Shown here one piece after another: positions 35,718 through 43,822 of a stretch of 64,000 bases of DNA. Source of the stretch: Streptacidiphilus sp. ASG 303. GTDB taxonomy: Bacteria; Actinomycetota; Actinomycetes; Streptomycetales; Streptomycetaceae. The position numbers and the translations under genes are program-made. The DNA is taken from contig NZ_JAJLRA010000016.1 in assembly GCF_020991365.1 (NCBI RefSeq), positions 1 to 64,000 on the forward strand, read 5' to 3'. A model generated the notes under the pieces. The model did no database searches, was not told where the DNA came from, and saw only the letters and a list, made by a program, of their open reading frames with translations. The first letter of the stretch is position 1, and every line of letters starts with the position of its first letter.

Positions 35718-37069
35718 CCGACTGGCAGGGCCTGCGCGGGCAGGTCGACGGAACGGTGCGGCTGCCGGGGGACCCCGGCTTCGACGAGGCCAGCAGCGCG
35801 TTCAACAGGCGCTACGCGGACATCCGCCCGGCCGGGGTGCTCTCGGTGGCGAGCGTCGCGGACGTCTCCCGGGGGATCGCCTGGGCCCGGGCGCAGGGGC
35901 TGCCGGTGGTGGCCCGCGGCGGCGGCCACAGCTACGCCGGCCAGGCCGCCACCACCGGACTGGTGCTCGACCTGCACGGTCTGGACACCATCACGGTGGA
36001 CCGCGAGCGGGAGCTGGTCACGGTCGCCGGCGGGGTCCGCTCCGGCGAGCTGTACGCCGAGCTCCAGCGCCACGACCTGGCGGTGCCGCTCGGCAACTCG
36101 GACGAGGTCGGCATCGGCGGGCTCACCCTCGGCGGCGGCGTGGCCGCGGTCTCCCGGGCGTTCGGCCTCACCTGCGACTCCCTGGTGGAGACCGAGGTCG
36201 TGCTCGCCGACGGCACGCTGGTCACCTGCAACGAGACCGACCACGCCGACCTGTTCTGGGCCTGCCGGGGCGGCGGCGGCGGCAACTTCGGGGTCAACAC
36301 CTCCTTCACCTTCCAGGCCCGGCCGACGGTCGCCAGCTCCACCTGCCTCGTGCTGTGGCCCCTGGACGACGCCGAGGCGGTGCTGCCGGTGATGCAGCGG
36401 ATCATGCGGGACGCTCCGGACCGGTTCGCCGCCCGGATCGGCGTGAACCGGTCCGGGGACGACGACGGGACCGTCTCGGTGATCGGCCAGCACCTGGGCC
36501 CGGCCTCGGAGCTGCGCGGACTGCTGGCGCCCGCGCTGGAGGTCGGCTCGCCGTCCACGGTGGACATCGAGGACCGCGGCTACTGGGAGGCCAAGGACTA
36601 CCTGCGCCACGAGACGTCGGGGGACCCGTTCGCGGTCCGCACCCGGACCGTCGGCGAGCCGCTCACCGAGGCCGGCGTGGACACCGTCCTGACCGCCCTG
36701 CGCAAGTGGCCCGGCAGCGGCAACCCGGACGGGGCCGGCGTCGCCCTGTTCACCTGGGGCGGCGCCATCAACCGGGTGCCCGTCACCGAGACCGCCTTCC
36801 CCCACCGGGACGTGCTCTTCCTCGTCTCCATGGACACGTCCTGGTCCGCCGAGGACCCGGAGGAGGTGCGCCGGGCCAACCTCGAGTGGCTGACCGGCCT
36901 GTACGCCGCGATGGGTGAGCACGCGCGGGACGCCTCGTACGTCAACTTCGCCGACCCCGACCTGTCCGAGGCCCAGGCCGCCTACTTCGGCCCCAACCTG
37001 GACCGGCTCCGCGAGGTCAAGCAGCGCTACGACCCCGAGCGGGTCTTCACCTTCAGCCAGGCCGTCTAG
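35714..37069 (+). CDS. Berberine-bridge-type FAD oxidase (6-HDNO-like)
   Basis: A 451-residue PCMH-type flavoprotein. VVARGGGHSYAGQA holds the His that binds FAD covalently. The loop that carries a second, Cys link in bicovalent enzymes reads LGNSDEVGIGGLTLGGG here, with no Cys, so the flavin should be monocovalent. The C-terminus has YVNFADPDLSEAQAAYFGPN and KQRYDPERVFTFSQAV, the typical BBE end. Such enzymes oxidise alcohols, amines or C-N bonds to imines with O2. A plausible job here is oxidation of a hydrazine to hydrazone or of a ring to an aromatic N-N heterocycle; this is inference. Confidence 0.85.
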   Translation: MTDWQGLRGQVDGTVRLPGDPGFDEASSAFNRRYADIRPAGVLSVASVADVSRGIAWARAQGLPVVARGGGHSYAGQAATTGLVLDLHGLDTITVDRERELVTVAGGVRSGELYAELQRHDLAVPLGNSDEVGIGGLTLGGGVAAVSRAFGLTCDSLVETEVVLADGTLVTCNETDHADLFWACRGGGGGNFGVNTSFTFQARPTVASSTCLVLWPLDDAEAVLPVMQRIMRDAPDRFAARIGVNRSGDDDGTVSVIGQHLGPASELRGLLAPALEVGSPSTVDIEDRGYWEAKDYLRHETSGDPFAVRTRTVGEPLTEAGVDTVLTALRKWPGSGNPDGAGVALFTWGGAINRVPVTETAFPHRDVLFLVSMDTSWSAEDPEEVRRANLEWLTGLYAAMGEHARDASYVNFADPDLSEAQAAYFGPNLDRLREVKQRYDPERVFTFSQAV

Positions 37070-37087
37070 CCCCGAGGAGGAGCCGTC

Positions 37088-37594
37088 ATGTCACCAGATC
37101 TGCGCGGCGCGATGCGCAACTTCGCCACCGGCGTCTGCGTCGCCACGACCTACGCGGACCGCGAGGGCCTCCGCCGCCACGACGCGGTGACGCTCAACTC
37201 GCTGACCTCGGTGTCGCTCGACCCGCCGCTGGTCTCGCTCTCGCTCCACCGCGACTCCCAGTTCCTGGGCGATCTGCTCGAGACCGGGAAGTGGGCGGTC
37301 TCCATCCTGGACAGCGGCGCCGAGCCGCTGGCCCGCCGGCTCGCCCGGGGCCGCGACGACCGCGCCGAGGCGGTCGCCGCCCTCCGGGCCAACCCCGGAC
37401 CGGCCACCGGGGCCCTGATGCTGGACGCGCAGAGCAGCCTGGAGTGCGTGCTCTGGGACAGCTTCGACCTCGGCGACCACACGATGGTGATCGGCGAGGT
37501 GGTCTCCACCGGCGTCCGCGACCACCAGCCCCCCCTGCTCTTCCTGCACGGCAGCTTCCACCCGCTGGCGACCGCCGCGACCAAGGAGTCCTGA
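37088..37594 (+). CDS. Flavin reductase (NAD(P)H:FMN/FAD)
   Basis: A 168-residue FMN-binding split-barrel protein starting at ATG 37088 after GAGGAGGAGCC. MRNFATGVCVATT, AVTLNSLTSVSLDPPLVSLS and FLHGSFHPL are standard for the flavin reductase partner of two-component monooxygenases. It provides reduced flavin by diffusion. The next gene, one base after its stop codon, is the matching oxygenase. Confidence 0.88.
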   Translation: MSPDLRGAMRNFATGVCVATTYADREGLRRHDAVTLNSLTSVSLDPPLVSLSLHRDSQFLGDLLETGKWAVSILDSGAEPLARRLARGRDDRAEAVAALRANPGPATGALMLDAQSSLECVLWDSFDLGDHTMVIGEVVSTGVRDHQPPLLFLHGSFHPLATAATKES

Positions 37595-37595
37595 G

Positions 37596-38783
37596 ATGAC
37601 GAACACCCGGGCGGTCCCCAACACCGCCGCCGAGATCCTCGCCGCCGCGAAGGCGCTGGCCCCGCAGCTGCGGGAGCGCGCGGCCGAGATCGAGCAGAAC
37701 CGGCGCCTGCCCGCCGACGTGGTCGAGTTGGTCCGCTCCACCGGCGCGTTCCGGATGGGCTTCAGCAAGGCGTGGGGCGGTCCGGAGCTGACCTCGGCCG
37801 AGCAGACCGAGGTGGTCGAGGCCCTGGCCTACGGCGACTCCTCGGCCGGCTGGGCCGTGATGATCGGGATGGACTCCGGCCTCTACGCCTCGTTCCTCGA
37901 CGAGACGGTGGCCAAGGAGATGTTCCCCCGGCTGGACATGGCCACCGCCGGCCTGCTCTTCCCCACCGGCCGGGCCGAACGGGTGGACGGCGGGTACCGC
38001 CTGTCCGGACGGTGGCAGTTCGGCAGCGGCATCACCCACGCGGACTGGGTGATCTCCGGCGCCTTCCTCTACGAGGACGGCGAACCCCTCCTGCTCGACG
38101 GCGCGCACGACTCCCTCCTGCTGATGGTGCCGCAGGCGGACGTCGAGATCATCGACACCTGGAACACCACCGGCCTGGCGGGCAGCGGCAGCTGCGACTA
38201 CGCGATCCACGACGTGTTCGTCCCCGAGGGGCGGACACTCACCTTCGGCACGGTCCGCAACGGCGAGGGCCCGCTGGCCCAGCCCGAGGTGCACATGCGC
38301 AACATGCCCGGTGTCCCGCTCGGCGTCGCCCGTGCCGCGCTGGACTGGGTGCGCGCCCAGGTGGTGGCCAAGTCCCCCGCCGGCGGGGGCGGCTGGGCGG
38401 ACACCTGGCGGGTGCAGGTCACCCTGGCCGAGTGCGAGGCCGACTTCAACGCCACCCGCAGCGCGGTCTACGGCGCGATGCGGCGCCAGTGGGAGGTGCT
38501 GGAGGCGGGCGGCACCCTCGACGACCTCACCCCCGAGGAGCGCGCCGCGCTCCCCCTCTCCCGGCTGCACGCCTTCCGCACCGCCCGCTCCGTGGTGATG
38601 CGGCTCTACGACCTGATGCAGACCGCGTCGATCTACAAGCCCAGCCCGCTCGACCGCTGGCTCCGCGACACCATGACGATGTGCCAGCACGTGGTGGCCC
38701 AGGACAGGATCCTGCAGTCCGCCGGCGCCCACCTCCTGGGCGGCAGGCCCAGCTTCCCGCTCAGCCTGGGGATCACCGGCTGA
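37596..38783 (+). CDS. Acyl-CoA-dehydrogenase-fold flavin monooxygenase
   Basis: A 395-residue group D flavin-dependent monooxygenase (HpaC/HsaA-like fold, ACAD superfamily). Visible: ADVVELVRSTGAFRMGFSKAWGG, GDSSAGWAVMIGM, DGGYRLSGRWQFGSGITHADW and a C-terminal helical domain ending ILQSAGAHLLGGRPSF. The catalytic base Glu of acyl-CoA dehydrogenases is not evident, and pairing with a flavin reductase supports an oxygenase. One group of the fold N-hydroxylates amines (VlmH with VlmR in valanimycin), so N-oxygenation of a hydrazine or amine is an attractive option; ring hydroxylation is the alternative. Confidence 0.82.
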   Translation: MTNTRAVPNTAAEILAAAKALAPQLRERAAEIEQNRRLPADVVELVRSTGAFRMGFSKAWGGPELTSAEQTEVVEALAYGDSSAGWAVMIGMDSGLYASFLDETVAKEMFPRLDMATAGLLFPTGRAERVDGGYRLSGRWQFGSGITHADWVISGAFLYEDGEPLLLDGAHDSLLLMVPQADVEIIDTWNTTGLAGSGSCDYAIHDVFVPEGRTLTFGTVRNGEGPLAQPEVHMRNMPGVPLGVARAALDWVRAQVVAKSPAGGGGWADTWRVQVTLAECEADFNATRSAVYGAMRRQWEVLEAGGTLDDLTPEERAALPLSRLHAFRTARSVVMRLYDLMQTASIYKPSPLDRWLRDTMTMCQHVVAQDRILQSAGAHLLGGRPSFPLSLGITG

Positions 38784-38823
38784 CCCCGGAAGGACCCGCC
38801 CCGCCCCGGCCCTCGCGCCCCGG

Positions 38824-38962
38824 CCCCCACACCCCGGTCCCGGCCCCGCACGCCCGGACCGCGGACCCCCACACCCCGGACCCGGCCCCGCACGCCCGGA
38901 CCGCGGCCCCCCACACCCCGGACCCGGCCCCGCACGCCCGGACCGCGGTCCCCCACACCCCG
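38824..38962. repeat. 3.3 tandem copies of a 42-bp unit
   Basis: A Pro-codon-like, C-rich 42-bp unit repeated with period exactly 42 (the CACACCCCGG segment recurs at about 38828, 38870, 38912 and 38954) with few changes. It fills the 192-bp gap between the monooxygenase and the DDAH-like gene and has no stop-free functional reading I trust. Confidence 0.85.
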
Positions 38963-38975
38963 GAAGGACTCCCCC

Positions 38976-39818
38976 GTGACCGAACTCCTCGCACCCGAGG
39001 CCGCCCCGGCCCCGCGCCAGGCGCGCATCCGGAACTACGTGATGTGCCGCCCCGACCACTTCGAGGTCAGCTACAGCATCAACCCGTGGATGGACCCCGG
39101 GAAGCCCACCGACCGGGCCCTGGCCGTCGCCCAGTGGGAGAGCCTGCGCACCCTGTTCGTCGAGCTCGGCCACTACGTCCAGACCATCGACGCCGCCCCC
39201 GGGCTGCCGGACATGGTGTTCGCCGCGAACGGCGCGCTCGTGGTGGACGGCAAGGTCCTGGTCTCCAGGTTCCGCCACCCCGAGCGCCGGGCCGAGGCCG
39301 GGCTCTGGGCCGAGTGGTTCCGGGAGCAGGGGTACACGGACGTGGTCCGGGCCGCCTTCACGAGCGAGGGCGAGGGCGACTACGTGACGACCGGCAGAGC
39401 GGTCCTGGCCGGCAACGGCTTCCGCTCCGACCCCCGCTCCCAGGCCGAGGCCGAGGCCCTGTTCGGCCGCCCGGTGGTCGGCCTGAGACTGGTCGACCCG
39501 CGCTTCTACCACCTGGACACCGCGCTGGCCGCGCTCGACGACGACGAGGTCGTGTACTACCCGGGCGCCTTCGACGCGGAGAGCCTCGAGGTGCTGGAGG
39601 GCCTGTTCCCGGACGCCGTCCTCGCGGACGAGGAGGACGCCCTGGTCTTCGGGCTCAACCTGGTCTCCGACGGGTGCAACGTCATCCTCCCCGAGCCCGC
39701 CGCCGGCCTGGCGGCCAGGCTCCGCGCCCACGGCTTCCGCACCCACCACGTGGACCTGTCCGAGCTGCTCAAGGCGGGCGGCAGCGTCAAGTGCTGCACG
39801 CTCGAGATCCGCCACTGA
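38976..39818 (+). CDS. Dimethylargininase-like hydrolase with intact catalytic residues
   Basis: A 280-residue DDAH-type pentein enzyme; start GTG 38976 with GGAAGG upstream. It has LPDMVFAANGALVV, FTSEGEGDYVTTG, the catalytic His in DPRFYHLDTALAAL (H179), NLVSDGCNV and the catalytic Cys in GGSVKCCTLEI (C273). Standard DDAH converts methylarginine to citrulline and methylamine; relatives act on arginine, citrulline or other guanidino or ureido compounds, and some transfer amidino groups. In this operon it may release or transfer a C-N unit from an arginine-derived precursor. It follows the 42-bp repeat array and precedes the second ATP-grasp gene. Confidence 0.85.
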   Translation: MTELLAPEAAPAPRQARIRNYVMCRPDHFEVSYSINPWMDPGKPTDRALAVAQWESLRTLFVELGHYVQTIDAAPGLPDMVFAANGALVVDGKVLVSRFRHPERRAEAGLWAEWFREQGYTDVVRAAFTSEGEGDYVTTGRAVLAGNGFRSDPRSQAEAEALFGRPVVGLRLVDPRFYHLDTALAALDDDEVVYYPGAFDAESLEVLEGLFPDAVLADEEDALVFGLNLVSDGCNVILPEPAAGLAARLRAHGFRTHHVDLSELLKAGGSVKCCTLEIRH

Positions 39819-39852
39819 CCCCTCCCTTCGTCCCGGTATCAGGAGAAGCACC

Positions 39853-41097
39853 ATGACCGAGCGGCCCTGGATCATCGTCGGCTACGTCAACGTCCTCCCC
39901 TTCATCAAGGAGTTCGCCCCCGGCTCGGTGATCGTCGTCGATGAGCCGGACGTGATCCGCAAGTGCGACGTCAAGAACGCCCTCGAGGGCGCCGCGATGC
40001 TGCGCGGGCTGATCGAGTGGGAGTACCAGCTCCCCGCCGCGGCGGACGAGTTCTTCGCCGCCCACCCCGACCTCGACCCGGCCGTGGTGGCCCCGCTGGT
40101 CGAGTACGCCACGCCGTTCGCGGCCCGGCTGGCCGAGCGGTACGGCCTGCCGGGGGCGGGGTCCGGGGCGGCCCAGGTCATGCGGGACAAGTCGCTGCTG
40201 CGCCGGGTCACCCGGGCCGCCGGCATCCTCAACCCGGCGTCCCGGGAGGTCGCCTCCCCGGACGGGGTGCGGGAGTTCGCCGCCGCCCACCCCGGCCCGC
40301 TGGTGCTCAAGCCCGCCGACCGGCAGGCCTCCGTCGGCACCCGGGTGCTGCACTCGCTGGACGGCCTGGACGCCGTCTGGGCGGAGTGCACCAGCCAGGA
40401 CGAGGGCAACCGGGTGCCGGACCGGGAGCGCGAACTGCGGATGCTGGTCGAGCAGTACGTCCACGGTGAGGAGTACAGCGTCGAGCTGCTGGTCCGCGAG
40501 GGGGAGGTGCTGTTCTCCAACGTCACCGGCAAGCTGCTCTACCCGGGGCCGCGCCCGATCGAGCTGGGGCACACGGTGCCGGCCGCCGGCATCCCGGCCT
40601 CGCTGAGCGGGCTGCTGGTGTCCCGGACCGAGGCGGTGCTGCGCGCGGTCGGCTTCGGCAGCGGCATGGTGCACTGCGAGTGGATCGTCAGCGACGGCCG
40701 CCCGTACCTGGTGGAGTGCGCCGGCCGGTTCCCCGGCGACGGCATCCCGATGCTGATCGAGGAGGCGTACCGGATCAACCTGGCCGGGGCGTTCTACACC
40801 GTCATGCAGGGCCGCCGCCCGGAGCCGCTGCCGCGGCAGGCGGCGGGCGGCGCCGCGGTCCGCTTCATGGAGGCGGCGCCCGGCGAGGTGGTGTCGGTCG
40901 ACGGCGCCGAGGAGGCGGCCCGGCGGCCGGACGTGCTCTCGCTCTCGCTGCACCTGGAGTCCGGGGACACCGTGCACGAGCTGCGCAGCTCCTGGGACCG
41001 GGTGGGCTCGGTGATGACCAGGGGGGCCACCTCGGCGGACGCCCTGCGCAACGCCGAGGCGGTGGTCGACGCGATCCGGATCACCACCGTCGTCTGA
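39853..41097 (+). CDS. ATP-grasp carboxylate-amine ligase 2
   Basis: A 414-residue ATP-grasp protein starting at ATG 39853 after AGGAGAAG. Motifs: VMRDKSLLRRVTRAAGI, VLKPADRQASVGTRVL (ATP lysine), LVEQYVHGEEYSVELLV, GMVHCEWIVSDGRPYLVECAGRFPG (metal site). It resembles the BacD/phosphoribosylglycinamide-type dipeptide ligases and differs clearly from ligase 1. It probably makes the second amide (or hydrazide) bond of the product. It is the last gene of the operon; a strong hairpin follows at 41162. Confidence 0.87.
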   Translation: MTERPWIIVGYVNVLPFIKEFAPGSVIVVDEPDVIRKCDVKNALEGAAMLRGLIEWEYQLPAAADEFFAAHPDLDPAVVAPLVEYATPFAARLAERYGLPGAGSGAAQVMRDKSLLRRVTRAAGILNPASREVASPDGVREFAAAHPGPLVLKPADRQASVGTRVLHSLDGLDAVWAECTSQDEGNRVPDRERELRMLVEQYVHGEEYSVELLVREGEVLFSNVTGKLLYPGPRPIELGHTVPAAGIPASLSGLLVSRTEAVLRAVGFGSGMVHCEWIVSDGRPYLVECAGRFPGDGIPMLIEEAYRINLAGAFYTVMQGRRPEPLPRQAAGGAAVRFMEAAPGEVVSVDGAEEAARRPDVLSLSLHLESGDTVHELRSSWDRVGSVMTRGATSADALRNAEAVVDAIRITTVV

Positions 41098-41161
41098 GCG
41101 CGCCGACGCTCCGGGCACGCCGCCCCGGGCACGCCGCCGCGTCGCGGCGCCCGGGCTCCCT

Positions 41162-41220
41162 CGCACGGCCGGCCGGGGGCCGGCCCCCGATCGCCGGGGC
41201 CGGCCCCCGGCCGGCGTGCG
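41162..41220 (+). terminator. Terminator hairpin closing the N-N operon
   Basis: GCCGGCCGGGGGCCGG (41168-41183) pairs perfectly with 41200-41215, extended by CGCAC/GTGCG with one bulged base, so the stem has about 21 bp. It begins 65 bp after the ATP-grasp stop codon. The remaining gap to 41401 is GC-rich and without a gene. Confidence 0.8.
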
Positions 41221-41401
41221 GGCCGGGGCGGCCCGCCCGCAGCGGGCCGGCGCTCGGGCCCCCGGCCGGCGGTCCGCCCGTGCCCCGGGGCCCGGCGGCA
41301 CCTCCCCCGGTCATGGCGGACCGGGGCGGAGGCCGTGCCGGGGGCGGAGGCCGGGAGCTCCCGGTGCGGGACAGCGCCAGGGCGCCGTGAGCCGTCCGGC
41401 C

Positions 41402-41839
41402 CTAGAGACCCCTTCCCACCAGCTCCAGCGCTTCCCGCAGGGCGGCGACCTGAGGGCCCGTCATGGATGCGGTGAGCTCGTCGTCGAGTTCCCGGGCCGC
41501 CGCCGCGCAGCGGGCGAGGAGGCCGCGGCCCTCGCGGGTCAGCGTGAGCACCTGACGGCGGCGGTCCCGGCTGTCCCGGGTGCGCTCCACCGCGCCGCAC
41601 GCCTCCAGGTGGTCCGCGAGGGACACCACCAGGCTGGGTGCAACACCGAGCCGTGCCGCGAGGTCCTGCTGCGACGGTGCGCCCCCGGCGGCCAGCGCCG
41701 CCAGCAGGCCCGCGTGCTTGGGCTTGATCCCGAGGGGCTCGACCCTGGCCGCGAAGCGGCTCTCCGCCACCGAGCCCAGGGCGCCGAGCCGGTAGGCGAC
41801 GGTGGACCCGAGCTCCTCTGGTCCCTTGACGTCAGTCAT
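41402..41839 (-). CDS. MarR family regulator
   Basis: A 145-residue winged-helix protein starting at ATG 41839. PSQQDLAARLGVAPSLVVSLADHLEACGAVER is the HTH and RDRRRQVLTLTREGRGLL the wing with the MarR signature. It is divergent from a small gene pair, and a perfect dyad lies immediately upstream of its own start, so it probably represses itself and 41897-42594. The ligand is unknown. Confidence 0.92.
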   Translation of the reverse strand: MTDVKGPEELGSTVAYRLGALGSVAESRFAARVEPLGIKPKHAGLLAALAAGGAPSQQDLAARLGVAPSLVVSLADHLEACGAVERTRDSRDRRRQVLTLTREGRGLLARCAAAARELDDELTASMTGPQVAALREALELVGRGL

Positions 41840-41844
41840 GGCAG

Positions 41845-41869
41845 GAATGATAGCTTCTCCATATCATTC
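41845..41869. promoter_or_regulatory. MarR operator candidate
   Basis: GAATGATA (41845-41852) and TATCATTC (41862-41869) form a perfect 8-bp dyad with a 9-bp spacer; GAATGATT follows at 41877 as an extra half site. It lies 5 bp upstream of the marR start in an AT-rich patch and would cover its promoter. Confidence 0.75.
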
Positions 41870-41896
41870 ACAACTCGAATGATTACGGGGGATGAC

Positions 41897-42262
41897 ATGA
41901 CCGCCCTGCTCCTCGCCGACGCGCTCGCCGCGCCGGCCTCCGCAGGATCACGTGCCGACGGAATGCCGCGCCCGGGGCCGGGCCTGCCCCAGGACGCGCA
42001 GGCCACCGCCGGTATCGGCCTCCACGCCCGGGCCCACGCCGCTCGGACCTGCGCCGCCCGCGCCCTGCCGCCGGGGCCTGCGGCAGCCTGGCTGCTGCCG
42101 GGCGGCGGCCGCTCCGCCGGGGCGCCGATGCTGCTCGTCGCCGGTCCTGCCCAGGCCGGCGACTCCGTGCCCGGCGGGCACCGGCGCCACCTGGGGACGG
42201 CCCTCGGAGCAGGAGCCCTCGCCGTGCTGCACCCGGTCCCGGTCCGGGCGGTGCAGCGGTGA
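41897..42262 (+). CDS. Small unknown protein, possibly decayed
   Basis: A 121-residue reading from ATG 41897, rich in Ala, Gly and Pro, with no motif I recognise. It is supported only by position: it starts just after the MarR operator and its stop overlaps the GTG of the next gene. The composition looks like an out-of-frame reading, so it may be a frameshifted relic of the gene MarR once controlled. Confidence 0.35.
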   Translation: MTALLLADALAAPASAGSRADGMPRPGPGLPQDAQATAGIGLHARAHAARTCAARALPPGPAAAWLLPGGGRSAGAPMLLVAGPAQAGDSVPGGHRRHLGTALGAGALAVLHPVPVRAVQR

Positions 42263-42594
42263 TCCGGCATGCGGTCGAGGGCGTGGACGCGGTCCTCGCC
42301 TTCCTAGTCGAGCTCGCCGTCTACGCCGCCGCGGGATACTGGGGCTTCACCCGCGACGGGGGCCTGCCGAAGCGGCTGCTCCTGGCCCTCGGCACCCCGG
42401 CCCTGCTCATCCTGGCCTGGGGCCTGTTCGGAGCACCCACCGCGGCACACCCCGTCCACGGACCGGCCCGCGCCCTCCTCGAACTCTGCTGGTTCGGCAG
42501 CGGGGCCGCCGCTCTGTGGGCTTCGCGCGGCCGCCGCCCGGCCCTCCTGTTCGCCGCGGCCTACCTGCTGAGCACAGCTGTCCGGTTCGTCTGA
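42259..42594 (+). CDS. YrdB-family (DUF2568) small membrane protein
   Basis: A 111-residue protein with about three to four membrane segments (VLAFLVELAVYAAAGYWGF, LLLALGTPALLILAWGLFG, ALLFAAAYLLSTAVRFV) and the conserved GAPTAAHPVHGPARALLEL, which I know from the DUF2568/YrdB family. Function unknown. It starts with a GTG overlapping the preceding stop and is probably controlled by the divergent MarR. Confidence 0.8.
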   Translation: MIRHAVEGVDAVLAFLVELAVYAAAGYWGFTRDGGLPKRLLLALGTPALLILAWGLFGAPTAAHPVHGPARALLELCWFGSGAAALWASRGRRPALLFAAAYLLSTAVRFV

Positions 42595-42770
42595 TCCGGC
42601 GCTGCGGCCGTCCGCCGCGTCGAAACCCTGCCGATCCGGGCGGTCGCAGCCTCCGTGCTCCCCCGGCCGGCGCGGAGGACCCGGAAGCGGCCCGGTTCTG
42701 CCGGCCGCGGTCCACGACCCGGGGGCGCGACGGCTGGAGCCGCCCCGCACCCGGTGGGCCCGCGGTCCGC

Positions 42771-43625
42771 TCAGACCCGGGCCAGGAAGTCCGCGACGGT
42801 GCGGGCGAAGACCTCCGGACCGTCCACCCACGGGCTGTGCGCCGCGCCCGCCTGGACGACGTGCTCCCCGCGGGGGAAGAGCGCGGCGACCTCGGCGGCG
42901 GCGTCCGGGCGGGGCGAGCCGTCCAGTTCGCCGGAGAGCACCAGGACCGGCGCGTCGAGCCTGCCCAGCACCGCGCGGGCGGTGTCGGCCTCGTCGAAGG
43001 CGCCCGGGGCCAGGTAGGCGCCCGCGGCCTCGGCGTCGAACCACTCCTCGCACGCCGCCGCGTGCGCCTGCGCAGCGGCGTCCCACCGGCCGTAGGCGAG
43101 CCGGTCCAGCAGTGCGAAGTCGTCGCCGTCCGCGTCCCCCGCGACCGCCCGCTCGAAGGCCGGCACGACCTCGTCGAACCACGGCTCGTCCCGCCGCAGC
43201 TCCAGCGCCTCGCGGCGCCGCTCGACGGGGAAGTCGATCCCCGCGGTACGGGCCCGCGCGCAGACCAGCACGAGCGAGCGCACCCGCTCCGGGTGGCGGG
43301 CCGCGTAGGCCAGGACGAGGTCGCCGGCGGCGGAGTGGCCGAGGAGGTCCAGCTGCTCCAGGCCCAGGGCGGTGCGCAGCGCCTCCACGTCCTCGGCCTG
43401 CCGGTCCACCCGGGAGCCGGCCGGGTCGGCGGGCCGGGCGGAGTCCCCCGTGCCGCGCAGGTCCAGCAGCACCAGCTCCCGCTGCGCGGCCAGGCCGCCG
43501 AGGTCGCCGAAGTAGGCGGACCGCATCATCGGCCCGCCGGGGATGCACACCAGCGGGCCGTCGCCCCCCGAGCCCGTGCGGTGGTAGGCGAGGCGGGTAC
43601 CGTCGGGCGCGTCGAAGGTCGGCAT
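42771..43625 (-). CDS. Alpha/beta hydrolase (proline iminopeptidase-like)
   Basis: A 284-residue alpha/beta-hydrolase starting at ATG 43625. The oxyanion region reads CIPGGPMMRSAYFGDL, the nucleophile elbow is LLGHSAAGD (Ala instead of the usual Gly after Ser-Ala), the acid is in LVLSGELDGSPRP, and the His in VQAGAAHSPWVDG. PGGP and the cap domain sequence point to the prolyl aminopeptidase/proline iminopeptidase-like group, which in Streptomyces includes many esterases of unknown substrate. It is a single gene. Confidence 0.85.
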   Translation of the reverse strand: MPTFDAPDGTRLAYHRTGSGGDGPLVCIPGGPMMRSAYFGDLGGLAAQRELVLLDLRGTGDSARPADPAGSRVDRQAEDVEALRTALGLEQLDLLGHSAAGDLVLAYAARHPERVRSLVLVCARARTAGIDFPVERRREALELRRDEPWFDEVVPAFERAVAGDADGDDFALLDRLAYGRWDAAAQAHAAACEEWFDAEAAGAYLAPGAFDEADTARAVLGRLDAPVLVLSGELDGSPRPDAAAEVAALFPRGEHVVQAGAAHSPWVDGPEVFARTVADFLARV

Positions 43626-43822
43626 GGGCAGGATGGTCGCAGACGGCGGGGACGGTCCGCCACGGGTTCGGGGCTTCGGCGGGGCTCCGGCGGAGCACCG
43701 CGGCCCGGCCGGGCGGGCGGCGGGTTCGGTCGGCGGGTTCGGTCGGCGGCGTCCGGTCGGCGCCGGCCGGGCGGACGCCGCCGCGGGCCGGACCGCGATC
43801 CGGGCCCGGGGCGTGCGAGGCC

